From positions 22,153,552 to 22,217,551 of the forward strand of contig NC_072472.1 of the NCBI RefSeq assembly GCF_027596085.1: a DNA stretch of 64,000 nt. The letters are read 5' to 3'. This document shows, piece by piece, positions 14,801 to 29,400 of this stretch. Source of the stretch: Anoplopoma fimbria. Its lineage: Eukaryota > Chordata > Actinopteri > Perciformes > Anoplopomatidae. A model generated the notes under the pieces. The model was not told the origin of the DNA and did not search any database. It was given only the letters and a program-made list of their open reading frames with translations. Both the position numbers and the translations under genes were made by a program. Position 1 is the stretch's first letter. The number at the start of each line of letters is the position of its first letter.

Positions 14801-17800
14801 GTAAATTATGGTCCATTTAGAGTCAAATAGACCATAAAGCAGAGTATGCTTTAGGGCGAGGCTACCTTGTGATTGACAGGTCGCCACCCTACCAGATCCG
14901 TAATCCTTCTCTACATCACTCCTCCTCAGTCCAAATATGGTCACTTACGTTTACCGGTTGCGAAAAGTCAAGATGGCAATGGCCGTAATTCAAGATGGCG
15001 TCGGCTAAAAGGCCAAACTCGAGGCTTCAAAACGGCTGCACACAAACCAATGAATGACTACTGCCAGTTCCTATATACATTCTATCGTTATATGGTATGC
15101 ATCTTAAACCAGTGGGGCACCATGACACCTTTTAACCCATAACCAGTTGCCTTTTATAGATAATTAATTCTAATAATTTTTTTTCAAGTTTTCACGTCTA
15201 ACACAAGACTCTGATCAGAGAGACACTGAGAGTTCCTCTAACAAGAACGACATCTCAGCTTGAAATGAAAATGGACTGAACCAGGATACTGCTTAACTTC
15301 TGAGTCAAAGGCGTATTTGAATAACCTTTAATGCCAAATACCAGATAAAACTGACTGGAAGGATTGACAGACGATGGCTGCTCCACAGAGGTTGTCTCTA
15401 CTGGGCTGACCGTCATGATTTCCTAAAGTTCCTGTGTATCTAGCCACATACAGACGGTACCAGAGACACTCAGGTCTCTGGTACCATGCTAGCATCCCAT
15501 AATCTACCCCATGTCTCTCTCTGTCTCCGTCTGTCTGTCGTTACCTGAGAGACGGAGAGAAAAGATGACGCCGCGTGCTGCCTTGATCAGAGAACTCTGC
15601 GTCCTTTTTTGGAAGGGTTCCCGCCTCGGCCCCTCACCTCTGTTCTCTCAGTACTTACTCAGCACATGAAGCCGGCGCGCACAGCTCCGGGCCGACTCGT
15701 GTGTATGTGTGTGTCGAGGATCTGTGGGTGCTTCTCTGTTACAGTGAGAGGGCTCACGGCCGACCTTGTGCTGATCCTCAGCGTGGGCTCAGGGGTCATC
15801 GCATAGACAAACCACATGGATCAGTGACTGACTAATAAACACGGCACTTCTTACATATTTACACATGCGGAAATATGAAGGGCATCTTCACAGTTGGTTG
15901 CTGCCCTTTTAAACCGTCCAAGTAAAAATAAATAACTCAAAAATAATTAAAATGATGGCTTCCCATAAAGACTTACATTCAGCATATATTTCAATGTATC
16001 CTTGAATTATTCTATATTCTTGTTTGTATGATCAAATAATAAATCCCAATAGACAAAAACTAAGAATGCATCTCTCAGCAGGCCCTTTTTACGGTAAGTA
16101 TTTGCAACCCAGGCGCCAAAATAAAACGTTGGCATTGTACATTTCTGTGAACAAGCTATAAGTTGAATCTGAACGTCCCAAAAACATCAACTTTTCTACA
16201 AACGTCTTCATCAATGTTATTGTGTTTTGACCTTCTCGTGGCGTTCGTGGTTTTACACAGTACACGAATACCAGTCTTTTGGGTGAAAGTCCCGTGTTTG
16301 ACCCATCCCTCTTCCCTAAGCTGAGTTACGCGGATGTTAATTTAACATATGAACTAATCCTCTTTTAACGGTTCGAATGATGCCTTATGATAGTTACTCC
16401 TCATTTTTTATGTCTTTTCCTCATAGACTGTCGTGACGGTACGCATTGGTTTGTGGACTGCCGTTCTGAAGCCTCTGGTAGTGGCAGCAACCTGTCAATC
16501 ACAGTAAACCCGCCATAAAGCATACCCTGCTTTATGGTCTATTTCACCCTAAATGGACCATAATTTACTAAATGAACATCATGCTGTATTGAAGAAGACT
16601 TGAAATTAGAGATTGTGACCATAAACTCATGTTTACAATGTTTACTGAGGGAATAAATCAAGAGAGAAGTAGAGTCATTTTCTCATAGACTTCTATACAA
16701 TCTGACTTATTTTTGCAACCAGAGTCGACCTCTGCTGGTCAGTAATGAGAATGCAGGTTTTAGGACACTTCCGCATCAGCTTCAATTGGCAAAACAAGAG
16801 GTTGCCGCCTGGTTTTCCTACGAAAGCCAGCAACTTCTTACATGGTTGCAGTCCATAAACGTCTGGCTTTTTGTAGTTATAGTAACGAATGTTGGATGAG
16901 ACCAGCATGAACGTATCTGATATCAAGAGGTAAAAACAGTGCAACTAATAAAATGAATGATGGCTGAATTTCAGTTAGCTGCTTCAGTTTCAGGGTCCTG
17001 GTATTATTGTGCATGCTGGCTCACTGTCATGACTTACTGGGACACAAAGCCATTGTTAATGTTATTAGTAACACATGTTCTACTGCTATGCCACATCACA
17101 ATGTCTGATGTGAAACAGGCTGATACTTTCCAACTTCATTACTCAATCTGATGGTGACTACTTTTGTGGTAGAGTACATTCGGTGCTCTAGATAGTATCT
17201 AACAGGACGGTGTATGTGGTATTGTCGTGTTCACGCTAATGACGGCTTCGGCTATTACTAATCAGTAGGATCAATTAAACGCTGGTTTTGGTCTTTGAAT
17301 GCTATTTGCTGTTCACAATTTATATTTTCCTCAATTATTTTCATCTCTTTTATAGTGAAAGTAATGATGAACGTCACACATTTTATAATGTAATGCACAA
17401 ATTTCAACACTGAACAACAGGATTTATACCTCGCAGAGTTTTGCGGATTTCTTTTTATTTTGTATAATCTAATATTCAATATCATCATCATGAAGTAAAT
17501 GTTAAACATAAACAGGTGATTTCAGGCTAGGTTGGTTGTTTAAACTATGAATTGTTCAATTAGCAATCACATTGTTTTATCCGTAAATTTATTTGCCACT
17601 TATACAGGAAGTAGCAGCGCTAATACATCTTTGCTAAAGGCTCATGCTTATTCTCTGAATGAATTAATCCAACATCAAGCATACAGTAGTATCTCTTAAT
17701 TAGTATCTCAGATAAGAGCAGATAAAATATCACATATTTGGATCAAATGTTTGGCCAATAACCTAATGCCAAGTATGTTGCAGGGTGTTTAGACATTTGT

Positions 17801-20800
17801 GTGAGTACTACATGCACATATGTGTCACCTTATTGTTAAGCAACCAGCACTGCCTTCATATTAGCATTAGTAACTATTTCATATCTGCTGCAGGTTTTAG
17901 CAAAGTTTGCAAACTTTGACAATATGTTGTCATTAATAAGTACCAATATCTTAATCTTACTAGCTCTTTATTGTCCATGTGGCTGTTGTGTATGAGATGT
18001 AATCAACCTGGGGAATGAAGTGAAATAACAGACAAAAGACAATCCATCGATGCTTTCTTTGTTATTCAGTCTATCCAAATGTTAGCTAGCATTAGTGAGC
18101 ATTTCTTGAATACGGTTACCTGACCGCTTTTGATTGGGACATTCTGTTTCACATACAGACCTGTACAATCTTCATTTAAACACTACCAGTAATGAACCCA
18201 GTCCAGTCCCTGTTACACTGCTATAAAACATCACTGCGCAAACACTTCAGCATGCAATGTATTTGCAGCGGACTAGGTATGCAGCTGCAGTTGACATTGT
18301 CTGTCAAAAAACACACACTAGTGTTATTGATGTTACACTGGGATTTAATAAATTACTTCTGTTATATTTGTTTCTGGATGCTCTTGAAAAGTCTGGTATT
18401 TCCAAAACTCTCTCAGTTCAAAATGGTTTAGAATCACAATATTTTCAACCCCAACTTTTTTAAACAATTAAACGTGTACCAGCAGTACAATTATTTGATT
18501 GTCACGTTTTTAATGCAGTATAGATTGACTTATTTGTTGCTGCTTGTCATAATACATGAACCTTATTTGACTTTCTTTGGTAGCTTATTGTTTTGCATTT
18601 GTTGTCCTTATTACTCATCTCTAACCTGCACACCTTTTTTTTGGTCTATTACTCCGCCACAATACACGCATGTCCTTCGCGCTATTTTATATCCATAAAA
18701 AATACACTTTAATTTAGTACTTACATGACTTATTAGTCATGACAGCATGTTCAAACAACTGTTTTAATGGAAAACATTCTGTCTTGATGACAATGGTACT
18801 TTCATAAAGAACATGCTACTAGTATTACATGCCCCTATTTAACATGTGCATTTTAGAAATGGGGGAATTAATTCATTTAATTATCCAAGACGCACGAAAA
18901 TACACTAAAGTAATCAAATCTCATGCGTGCAAAATACCGCTATGTATTTTTAATGTAACATCTGAAAGTTTGTTTCAAGTGGCAATATTCCAGAATTGTT
19001 AATAACGGCACATCCACTCAAAGTTGACAGTTTGCTGGTTGGACATTGCTGTAGTAATACATATGTTTCAGTGTTGCATTGTGGGTTTGGCCGAAGGGAC
19101 GACATGGCAACAAAGAAAGGAAGGAAGCTGCCATAAATATTTTGCGATATTTGCAGCATTATAAGTCGTTTCTGTGTTTTGCAGGTAACGTCAATTCGTT
19201 GCATAGTGTTACTTTAATGCATCCAGTGGGTGTGAACACATTGTTGTTTGTGCCAGTAGTATAAAACAAACCACACAATCCCACCCACTATTTCACTATG
19301 CTGCATCAGCAGCACAAGAAAAGCCTGCAGAATTCGGCAACACAACTCCACTGTCGTAATTGCACGATTCATACGTGGTAGCCATTCAAATATCTGCCTC
19401 CGACATTCGCTTTCGCAAGATGCCCTTTGGATCCGGCTGTGCCCAGGCTGTAGCACACACCCGCAGCCTCATTCCTGCCCCACAAACCTTTCACTCTCTC
19501 TCCTTTTGCCTCCCTTCTGCCTTTTTACTCTGCCTTTCTGCTCTCCTCTCTCTCTCTCCACCCCCCTCTCTGATTTCTTCTCCCTCTGCCTCACTGTGTG
19601 TGTGTCAGTAAAGCCAAGAAGGGAGAGGGAGAGAGAGAGAGAGAGACCTGCTTTCTGCTGGCTCTGCATTATGAGAGGGAGAGCGAGGCTGGGGGAAGAT
19701 AGGAGAGAGGGAGGGATTTGAGAGAGTGAGCGCTAGCAGCAGTTAAGCAGAGAGCCGGTGCCAAGAGGAGGAATGCAGCACTGCATTATGAAAGCCATAG
19801 GATATAGGTCCAGCTCCTCGCGAAAAAGATAAAGGAGGGGAAGCAGAATTTAGGAGATTGAATCCATCATGTGCATGGCTGTTATTACAACACATCACCC
19901 ACGGTCGTGTGCAACAGAGGAATGTGGAAAATAAATAATATTAATAAAATCTGCAGAGATTGTAAATCACGACGCTGTAAATGCAGAAATCATATCTGAA
20001 AATCTCATTCAAAACACCTATAACTCCCTTAAGGAGGCCGGTGATAATCTGTTTCAGGGGAGAGCTTCATTGACACAAAAGGGAATGTGCCACAAGCTCT
20101 GATCTCCCTGCATCTCCTCATCCACATCCCGTCACGAACAAAGCCCAAGATTTAGGGGAGGGGAGCAGAGGAGCACGGGCGGAGGACAGAGCAGGCGTTT
20201 ATTAGACTTACCACACATGATTTTTTTTAGGTCACCCCGAGGCCAAACTTTGCCCCACACACCTGCCTTTCTGCAAGCAGGGGGGGAGGGGGGTGCTCCA
20301 TCCTTGGCGCGGAGCTGTGTTGTCCCAAGCTATTTTTGGGGACCAAACTGAATTTAGCCACTTACTTTCAGCGCCATAAAATGTTACTCTCACAGAGCCC
20401 TTCAGCAATAATGTAATCTATTAAAACAAGATCCTCAGGTTCATGGCTTAGAATACTATAATGTGCTTTGGTATGTGTGTGGAGATTTGTTAAAGGCTGT
20501 TAATATAGTCTTCTTTTATTTGAACGGCAATTCTCTTAAGACGATCCATAAAAGGATATCAATAACCTAAAATCATTGACATATGAAAAAAGATGGATTT
20601 AGAAAGAACACATTTGATTTAGAAATAGATTTTCTTTAAGCTTGAGATCTAAAATGGTGGACCGATATGGGCAGTGCAGTTCACAGATTTCTGGTAGCAA
20701 GTGAAGCAACAATCATCTCAGCCTATATAGGAAGCGTCCCTGGAAGCAAAAGCTGACATTAAAAGGAGCGTACGAGTGAAAGTCACTCAGCCAAGAAACG

Positions 20801-23800
20801 GTAGTCCAACACACGTCATTTTAAAATGGGATAGGTTGAACACCTGGGAAAGAACATAGTGACTTAAATTGGCATTATGGTTTTTGGTTAGTGTTTAACA
20901 ATTGGTCATTGACAGTCATGACTTCCTGTGTCCAGGAGGGTCAGGAGCTGATCCAGGAGAAGCCGGAGCTGCGTTCAGTGGTTCAGCAGAAGCTGGAGGA
21001 GATCAGAGAGTGCTGGTCCGACCTGGAGAGCACAACCAAGGCCAAGGCCCGCCAGCTCTTTGAAAACAACAAGCCTGAGCCGGCGATGAAGAGCTACTCG
21101 GACCTTGACAGCCAGCTCTCCCACCTGGAGAGGCAGCCCCCCCAGCTCGAGCAGGTGCACCATCTCCCCACCTTCAACGAGCAGCTCCAGAAATTCCAGG
21201 TAAGTCTCAGAGCTCTCGCTGTCACCGTCTCTTTACGCTGGTGACGCCGAAACCCAAATGATTCTTTCAGGTGTGAACCAGAGCAGCTCCGGCCACAAAG
21301 GATATATGATTCCGGTTACCACCATCAATGGGTCATCCTCAGTTTATTTACTGCCCTGCAGATTTCCATATTTGCACAAACATGTCTATAAGCCTTTTTC
21401 TCTATAGCCCTAAACTGTGGCACAAGTACATTTGACTTTTTCATATTTTGGAAAAAACTGCAGTGCCCACCTACACAACAGGGCAACTTGCTGTACACAT
21501 TAGCAATGCAATACTTACATACATTTATCATTGGTAACCTATATATTTTTATAATTCTTACTTTTACTCGTACTCTTCTTACTTTTCTTTCTCGAACAAG
21601 CCCAGGTTAAAATGATTACTATACATAAGTATTTATTTCCCAGTACAAATTGAATGGAAAAAAAAGGTCAGGTAGACCACTTAGCTAGCATTTTTAGTCA
21701 CTATAATATTTCTTTGCTATTTCACTGGGCTTTAGCAGTGGTGGAGGAAGTATGTGTTAATACACAGTATAGGAATACTAATAAATGTTAAGAAGTCAAG
21801 TATTAGCAGCACAATTCATAGTGTTATTATGATCATACATGCTATTAAAATATTATTTCTGAGCAACATTTGCCATCACCGTCAGCTTATTTTAACAAAT
21901 TAACAATGAATCATACTTTATAAATTGGACCAGTAGCTGAAATGTAGTAAAGCAGAAGAAGTAAAAGTAGAATGATATGGAAATACTCAAGTACCTCAAG
22001 AACTTAGGTACAGTAGTTGAGTAAATGTATTTAGTTACGTTCTACTTCTTAAAATAATAACAACAACCAGGCCCAGGTACTTACATGTGTCATTGGAAAC
22101 GTTGTAGAACTAAAACTCTGTAATCTGCCTTGATGCGGCTAATGCTCTTGTTAGACTGCGTACTTCAGCTGGCTAATGTAAATGTAATTTTCCCAGGCTC
22201 CGACATGTGTCCACCCAGGCCGCTGATGCATTCTTAGAACACGAGTTTCTGTGACATGTAAAAATGCACCATGTGCCTCTTTTTCCCCCCCTTAAAGTAA
22301 GGCAGTCCATTACATAACCCTGAAATGTTCTGATAGCAAAACAGCTGATGTGCGGTGTTTGTCAGTCCCTCATGTGGCTGTAACATGACCTCCCCCTTTT
22401 CCCTCCGGTCCAGGCTATGGAGTCTCAGATCGGGGACTTTTACAAGGATGTGGGAGAGCTGGGTAGCTTGCAGAGCGTGTGCCTACCCCAGCGAGGGCTG
22501 ATGACGGGTGACAGGGAGGGCGGGGAGCAGTCGGGCGTGGTGGAGACCCGCATCGTCCGCCTCATTGAACCGCTTAAGGAGAGACGCCGCATCCTGCTGG
22601 CTTCCAAAGAGATGCATCAGGTCGCCCAGGACCTGGAGGACGAGATAGTGAGTGCCAATTCTTTTCTCTGTTCCCAAGCCTGTCCTTACACATGCTTCCT
22701 CTTCCGTATACATGTTTTTTAATTAGCTTTTGAACATCAAGTATATGGTATTAAGGTGCATTTAAGGAATCAGACTGTTAAAGAACGAATGCATGTGGCA
22801 ATGCAGCAGTGCTGTGGCTTCCATGTTTGATGCAGATAAATGTAATGATTTAACTGTGGTTACTTGATAGCTGTGGATTCAGGAGAGGCTTCCCTGGCCT
22901 CCTGTAAGGATTATGGGACTAACCTCCAGAGTGTACAGCAGCATGTAAAAAAGAACCAGGTAAGTGTCAAAGACGACATTTGGTGGGCTGAAATGGGACC
23001 CAATCACACTCTGGGAACTCACCTCCGATTGGTCCTTCAGACACTCCAGAGGGAGCTGACGGGGCGCCGGGCTCGCGTCGAGGAGGTCCTGGACCGCGCG
23101 GGGATCATTGCTTCCCTAAGGACCCCGGAGGTGGAGTTTGTGCGCGAAGGGGCCGGGCACGTGCGCCAGCTGTGGGAGGTTTTGCAGCTGGAGGCAGAGA
23201 GGCGGTGTGTGATGCTGGATGCCACGCTGCAGGCTCAGCAGTACTACAGCGAGGCGGCTAAAGTGGAGTCATGGCTGTCGGGTCAGAAGCTCCATCTGGT
23301 CAACGAAGAGAGAGGCACGGTACGGGCAGCGCCTTCGCTCACGCAGGTTGGTTTTTTTTCATGGCGCGAATGTGAAAGTGAATCCTGACGTCGTTCTGAT
23401 CATCGTTTTTCAGGACGAGGCGAGCACCCTGCAGCTGCTGAAGGCCCACCTGGCTCTGGAGCAAACGGTGGAAACGTACGCAGAGACAGTCGGCATGCTA
23501 TCCCAGCAGTGCCAGCGTCTACTGGAACTCGCACACCCAGAAAGGTGTGGCTCACATGCACCCACAAAGCAGCACATATGGCCCAAGGAAAGAGTAAAGC
23601 TTAATCTCTGCATGTTCTATGTGCCGTGTAGGATAACTCAAGGGCGACATTGTTGATGTTCATCTTTCTGGCAGCTGTAACGATTTGTTTTTTTCCTAAA
23701 TTTTCAACAGCGAGCAGCTCACCAAGCAGCAGTCACACATAGACCGGCTGTATGTGTCTCTGAAGGACATGGTGGAGCACAGGAAGACCAAGCTGGAGCA

Positions 23801-26365
23801 GCAGTACTGGCTTTACCAGCTCAACAAGGACGTGGAAGAGTTGGAGAAGTGGATCACAGAGCGGGAGACGGTGGCCAGTTCCACTGAGCTGGGCCACGAC
23901 CTTGAGGATGTCACGGTCGGTCCATTGGCACGGTTTTGGGTTGCTTGAACTACATCACACATTTTAAATCAAAACAAATACATGCAAATGCTTTTTTTTA
24001 CTTTACAAGTGAAACAAATGCTTTCATTTTTATTTTCACACAAGGTTTTCATACTTTCACTATAAATTTGAGGCCAAGTGTGAAAGCAATAATAGAAAAC
24101 AACAGTGAAAATAGTCTTATCACGTCAGGAGTTATTCTTATTGAAAAGCCCAGATTTATTGATTTATTCAACTCTTGTATTTAATTGTTTTACAAAATGG
24201 TGAAAGACTGTAATAAAACCTACATTTACCCTAAAATATCCACAGAAATTAGTTCTATATAGAGCAGACTATATTTTGTGTTTCCCCTATTAAAAGATAA
24301 TAACATTTCTATTTAGTGAAAAGCCCTGTTATCCTCTGATCTGATTACATTTTGAGATTATGATTTGATTTTAATGAAACCAAACATTGTGTTCTCCTGA
24401 TCACAACATTAATGTCTTCTGCAAACATTCAATAAGCCACTGAACAAAAATGCAATCGGATAAAGTAAGTAGGCCAATACTTAATATTTCCGTTATGACT
24501 ACCTTTTGTAGGTAGAGAATTAAATCATGATCAAAGCATTTATTTTATGGGCCCATTAATTAATCTGCAACATTAGCTGCCATTGGCCCCTGTACAAACC
24601 CAATATGACTTTGATATGCTTTGTTTTATACTTGGCTTAAGTTAGGCATGCAATTAAGTCTTTATAGTGTAAAGTAAATAAAACAATACTATTTTTAAAG
24701 GAAAGATTAACCACCTTTTATGTGGTTGACCAATCAGTGCTGATAGTGAATGTAGTCCACTGTAGAAATAAATTCTCTAATGTGTGCTATATTGACTGAG
24801 AAAGCTTATCTCTTCTGCTGTAGAGTCATGCTGGCTGTGCCTAAACTTACCAGGATGCATTAGCTGTGAGCAGCGAGTTCACTACATCAGATACATAAAA
24901 ATAACAACATAAACTAACAAAATGTCAATAAATGAAATATTCGTACAGCTAATCAGAAAAATACAAACATACAGCTCTCGAATTCAAGTTTCTCTTTTAC
25001 ACTGAACAAAGCGTTTTATTGCCTTGTTTATTCATCATAAAACACGTTTCATTCAAACTGGACGGAAACTAAATAAAACTAACCAAACCATCTTGGTCTT
25101 TCCACAGTACCAACAATCAGCAAATCAGTGGTTTGTTTGAACTAAATCCTTAATTCACAGAGTAAGATGTGAAAACATGCCGGTTGTACTCGCCGTTTTC
25201 ACCCTTGTATCTCTCTGCTGTGTCCACCGCCAACAGCTCGTTGGAGGCTCTCCCTCTTTCTTTGGAGGCGGACCCTTAAATAAAAAAAATACAATCACAA
25301 ATGGCATTGAATGGCACTCCGCCCCACAGCTAAAGCTGAAGAAAAACTCTTTAGTTCTTCCTTGTTTCCAACGACATCACTGCCTCATCACAGGATGCCA
25401 GAAGAACAGATTTTGTAGCTGCTTCCCAGAAACACACAGAACAACGGCCAGAACTGCAACAATTTAAAAACTCATAGATGGAGATAACATTGAAAATCTG
25501 CAAATTGTCATTTTAATAAAAAAACATGTGATGAATGGACTCCATTTAAAAGAAAAAGATCAAATATGCTTGTGTTTCATATAATAACCCTGATATCATT
25601 CTTCCTGCCCATAGATAACTGAGGCAAGCGGTTGACAGAATTACTTCAACACTAATGCACACAAACTACAGACACAACAATGACTAGAGAGTTTGATACA
25701 CAACTGTCTCTCAGTGGGGATTTTCCAAGCGAGAGATGCGAGGAAGAAAACGATGAAGGAAGTTAACCATACGGGACATTGTCTTTTTAAGGGGACGGCA
25801 ATTACTCACAATGCATATCATTTTAACTGTCCTGTGTGAAATGTGTGAAAATAACATAATGATAGTAAATTATAACAACAGTACAAAGGACCTGATATTT
25901 AATGACTGCTATTCCAATTAAAACCAACTAGATTTTTTTACTAAAAGAGCAGAGAGCAGCTATAAATACTCAAAATAAAATCTAAAATGTCTTTGTAAGA
26001 GGCTTAAGGCTTAGGTTGATATTATAGGACTAAATAATAACTGCGACTGTGCAACTGTATAGCTGTATATCTTTGAACCAGGAGGAATGTTAAATGAAAA
26101 CTAAGAAACAAGAAAAAAGAAAAGTGTTTAGCTAGAGTGTTAATATGTTTCATTCATATCTATCCGCAGTCTAAAACAGTCAATAAAACATGTTTTTAAA
26201 AAGGTGTGAATCACTGCAAACCAGTTCCTTGAGCATACAGCAATTAGTGAGCACTAAAAATATTAGGCTGAAGAGTCCAGCAGTATGCAAGGTTAGCTCT
26301 TGACAGACAGAGATATACACTAACTTACGTACACCAACAACCGAATACCTCATCTCCTGGCGCAG

Positions 26366-26425
<60 letters not shown>

Positions 26426-29400
26426 TGAGCCTCACAAAGATACTATTTATTGCATCGGTTAATGAATTGCATTATTGCACTGTATCACTTAGCTCTTGTT
26501 ACTGTGTGCAGTCGCTGCAGTGTTGTGTCCTTCCCGTGTGTTCCAGGTGCTTCAGGAGAGATTCACAAAGTTTGCCTCAGAAACCAACAGCGTCGGCCAG
26601 CAGCGAATGGAGCAGGTGAACAAAATGGTGAATGAAATGATCGACTGCGGCCACTCGGACGCGGCCACCATCGCCGAGTGGAAGGACGGGCTGAACGAGT
26701 CCTGGGCTGACCTCCTGGAGCTGATGGAGACCCGCAGGCAGATGCTAGCGGCGTCGCACCAGCTGCACAAGTTCTTCACCGACTGCAAAGAGGTACGGTC
26801 AAAACAAACAGCCGTCTGTGATCAGGTGTGCCGCAGATCTATTTGCAAAGGTAGACAGTCTGGCCGTCACACGCGGCTGCTATTTTTAAAGATGCTTGTG
26901 ATAACGACGCTGTCCTGTGTTGTAGGTCTTGGCTCAGATCGCTGGGAAGATGAAGCAGCTGCCAGAGGTGAGGGCGTGCCAAGCTAACATCACCAATCCA
27001 GCCACCCTGCAGAGACTCATGCACTCCTTTGAGCATGCCCTTCAACTGCTCGTGGCACAGGCAAGTGATTTCTTTCTGAAAACATCAGGCACACAGTGTA
27101 GGCCTACTTGCTGCTCATGGGCACAAGGTGAGGAAATATAGATTTCACCAGACTTATTTTTGAGACACAACTCCACATCCACGGACTAAGCAAGCCCTTA
27201 GACTGTAGAAGTACATTCAAATATGTGCTTGTCAGTCAGAAACTGTTATTAAACCAGGTCAGTTCATTTTCCATAAACACATCCATTCTTCTTCACTGCC
27301 TATAATCTACTGCGATCAAGCCACTTACTGCCTTCATCCTGTTTTGGTACAGGTGAGGCAACTGCAGGAGAACGCGGCCCAGTTGAGGACCATTTATGCA
27401 GGCGAGAAGGCCGAGGCCATCATGGTCAAAGAGCAGGAGGTGATGGAGGCTTGGAAGGAGCTGCTGGGCTCTTGCGAGGCCAGTCGCGTCCAGGTCACCT
27501 CAGTAACTGACAAGGTGCAGTTCTTCTCAGTGGTGCGTGAAAACCTGATGTGGATGGAAGGCATCATGGGCCAGATTGGATGGGATGAGCCCAGGTAAGA
27601 CATCTGCTGTTCACCTACTTGAGATGTGGTTAAAACCATTGTATACAGGATGTGGTCCAGGTTTAGTAGCTGCATTTTATGGTTCAGTGTTTAAAAGTCT
27701 CTGCGGTTTTGTGCAGTCCCCGTAGACACAATTTCATTACAGTGTAGTGTCGTATTAGGCTGCTGTTTCACCTTGACCCAATTTCACATGACATCTGTTA
27801 TTCAACTTTCCATTTGATGAAATGCAGGCTATACATTTTACACTGTAATCGCCGCCAGTATTTGTCATTCTACCACACCAGTGCCACTGTGGAATAAGCT
27901 CACAGCACATCCACTTGGCTTTGAAATCGTTGAGCAGCTGACGACGTATCAACATATGCATGAACATGTGCCCCGTAGGACTGATAAAGATGGCAAAAAT
28001 ATGTGCGTGTTCTGTATAATGTTTCAACTGCGTCTATTCATTGACTAGTCAGTGAACAGAAAAAGCTAATATTTTCATAAATGGTTAATCAATTCTTTCA
28101 TTTTCAAGCCAAAGTTTTTCTCAGTTGTTGAGATTTTTGCTTTACTTTTTCCCATGTGATTGTAAACTGAATATCTTTGGGTTTTCATCTGGTTTGTTCA
28201 AAACAATAAATTTAAAGACGTCACCTTGGGCTTTAGGTAATTGTGACACATATTTTCACGATTTGTTAAAGATGCGTCATTGAGACATTCAACAGATTAA
28301 TAAATAATTGAAATAACCATTATTTAACAGAGAAAAAGCAAATAGCAAGGGTCTAAGGATAGAAATCGTGGTATGCTGTGGAGATTGTACAACCCTTTGA
28401 GGCAGATCCTGTCAGTATGAGACGTACCAGGCTTTCAACTAACTCCAATAAGGTCATCTGCATCATTAATAGACGGCCAGAGAATGTGGTGATCCGTAAT
28501 GTTCACATACGGTTCCAAGGCCTCCAGTCCGTAGCTCCTCAAGAGATACTATGAATTAGGCCTAAATAAAGTTACGCTAGATAGTCCTTAGTGTAATTTG
28601 TCAAAATGACAGATTGCCTTCAGATTTTTCCATCATTGTTAAAACATTTTTTAAAGCATACCGCTTACATCTCACACTTTGCAATCCCTGATAGTATTGC
28701 TTAATTTAATCTGATTAATCTGATCTATCCCTCCGCAGGGATTTGACGGCTCTAGAGATGATGATCAAACAACATCAGGAGCTGAAAGCCAAAGTAGACG
28801 GACGCAGCAAGACCATACAGCAGTGTGCAGATCTGGGCAAGATCCTAATAGCTGCCGGGAATCCTGCATCAGAGGAGGTCAGGCTAACAAAACATTGTAA
28901 CACATTGGAATGACTATCTCACATGACACAAAAGAATGCCCATACAAATACTTGATTAAGATGTAGCAATATGTTGTTGTGGTGCATGACTGCAACCCGT
29001 CTGGCACCACAGATACAAGAGAAGCTGGACAGTCTTCTGGCTAAGCAGAGGGATCTTGTTGAAAAATGGGACAAACACCAGGAGAAGTTACAACGCAGTG
29101 AGTAACTCACTAGACAACTACATCAGAGCAGAGGCAGCTTTTAACACAACGCTATGTTAAATGTCAAAGGGGCTCAAACTACAAATGTTTTCTTTCCACT
29201 TCGTCCTTTTATCATGAATCATGTATGAATCTTATAGTTCTGGGGTGTGCACTGGTGTGGTGGTAACCATGCTGTTGTTCTGCTGGCACCTCCAGAACAG
29301 GAAAAGTTCCAGTTTGCCCAGGAGACAGTAAGGGCGGAAGCCTGGCTTAAGGCCAAGGAGCCGTTGATCACCTCCAGGGAGCCAGAGGGAGGAGGGGCCC

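Larger units (their letters stand above)
12050..20935 (+). other. First large sptbn4 intron, mostly repeats and unique AT-rich DNA
   Basis: No exon-like open frames with splicing signals in phase were found. It contains a C run at 12237-12246, a G run at 12815-12824, dispersed repeats at 14105-14455, 14577-15070 and 16430-16815, and a GC/purine-rich block at 19430-20350. The rest is unremarkable. Confidence 0.6.
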
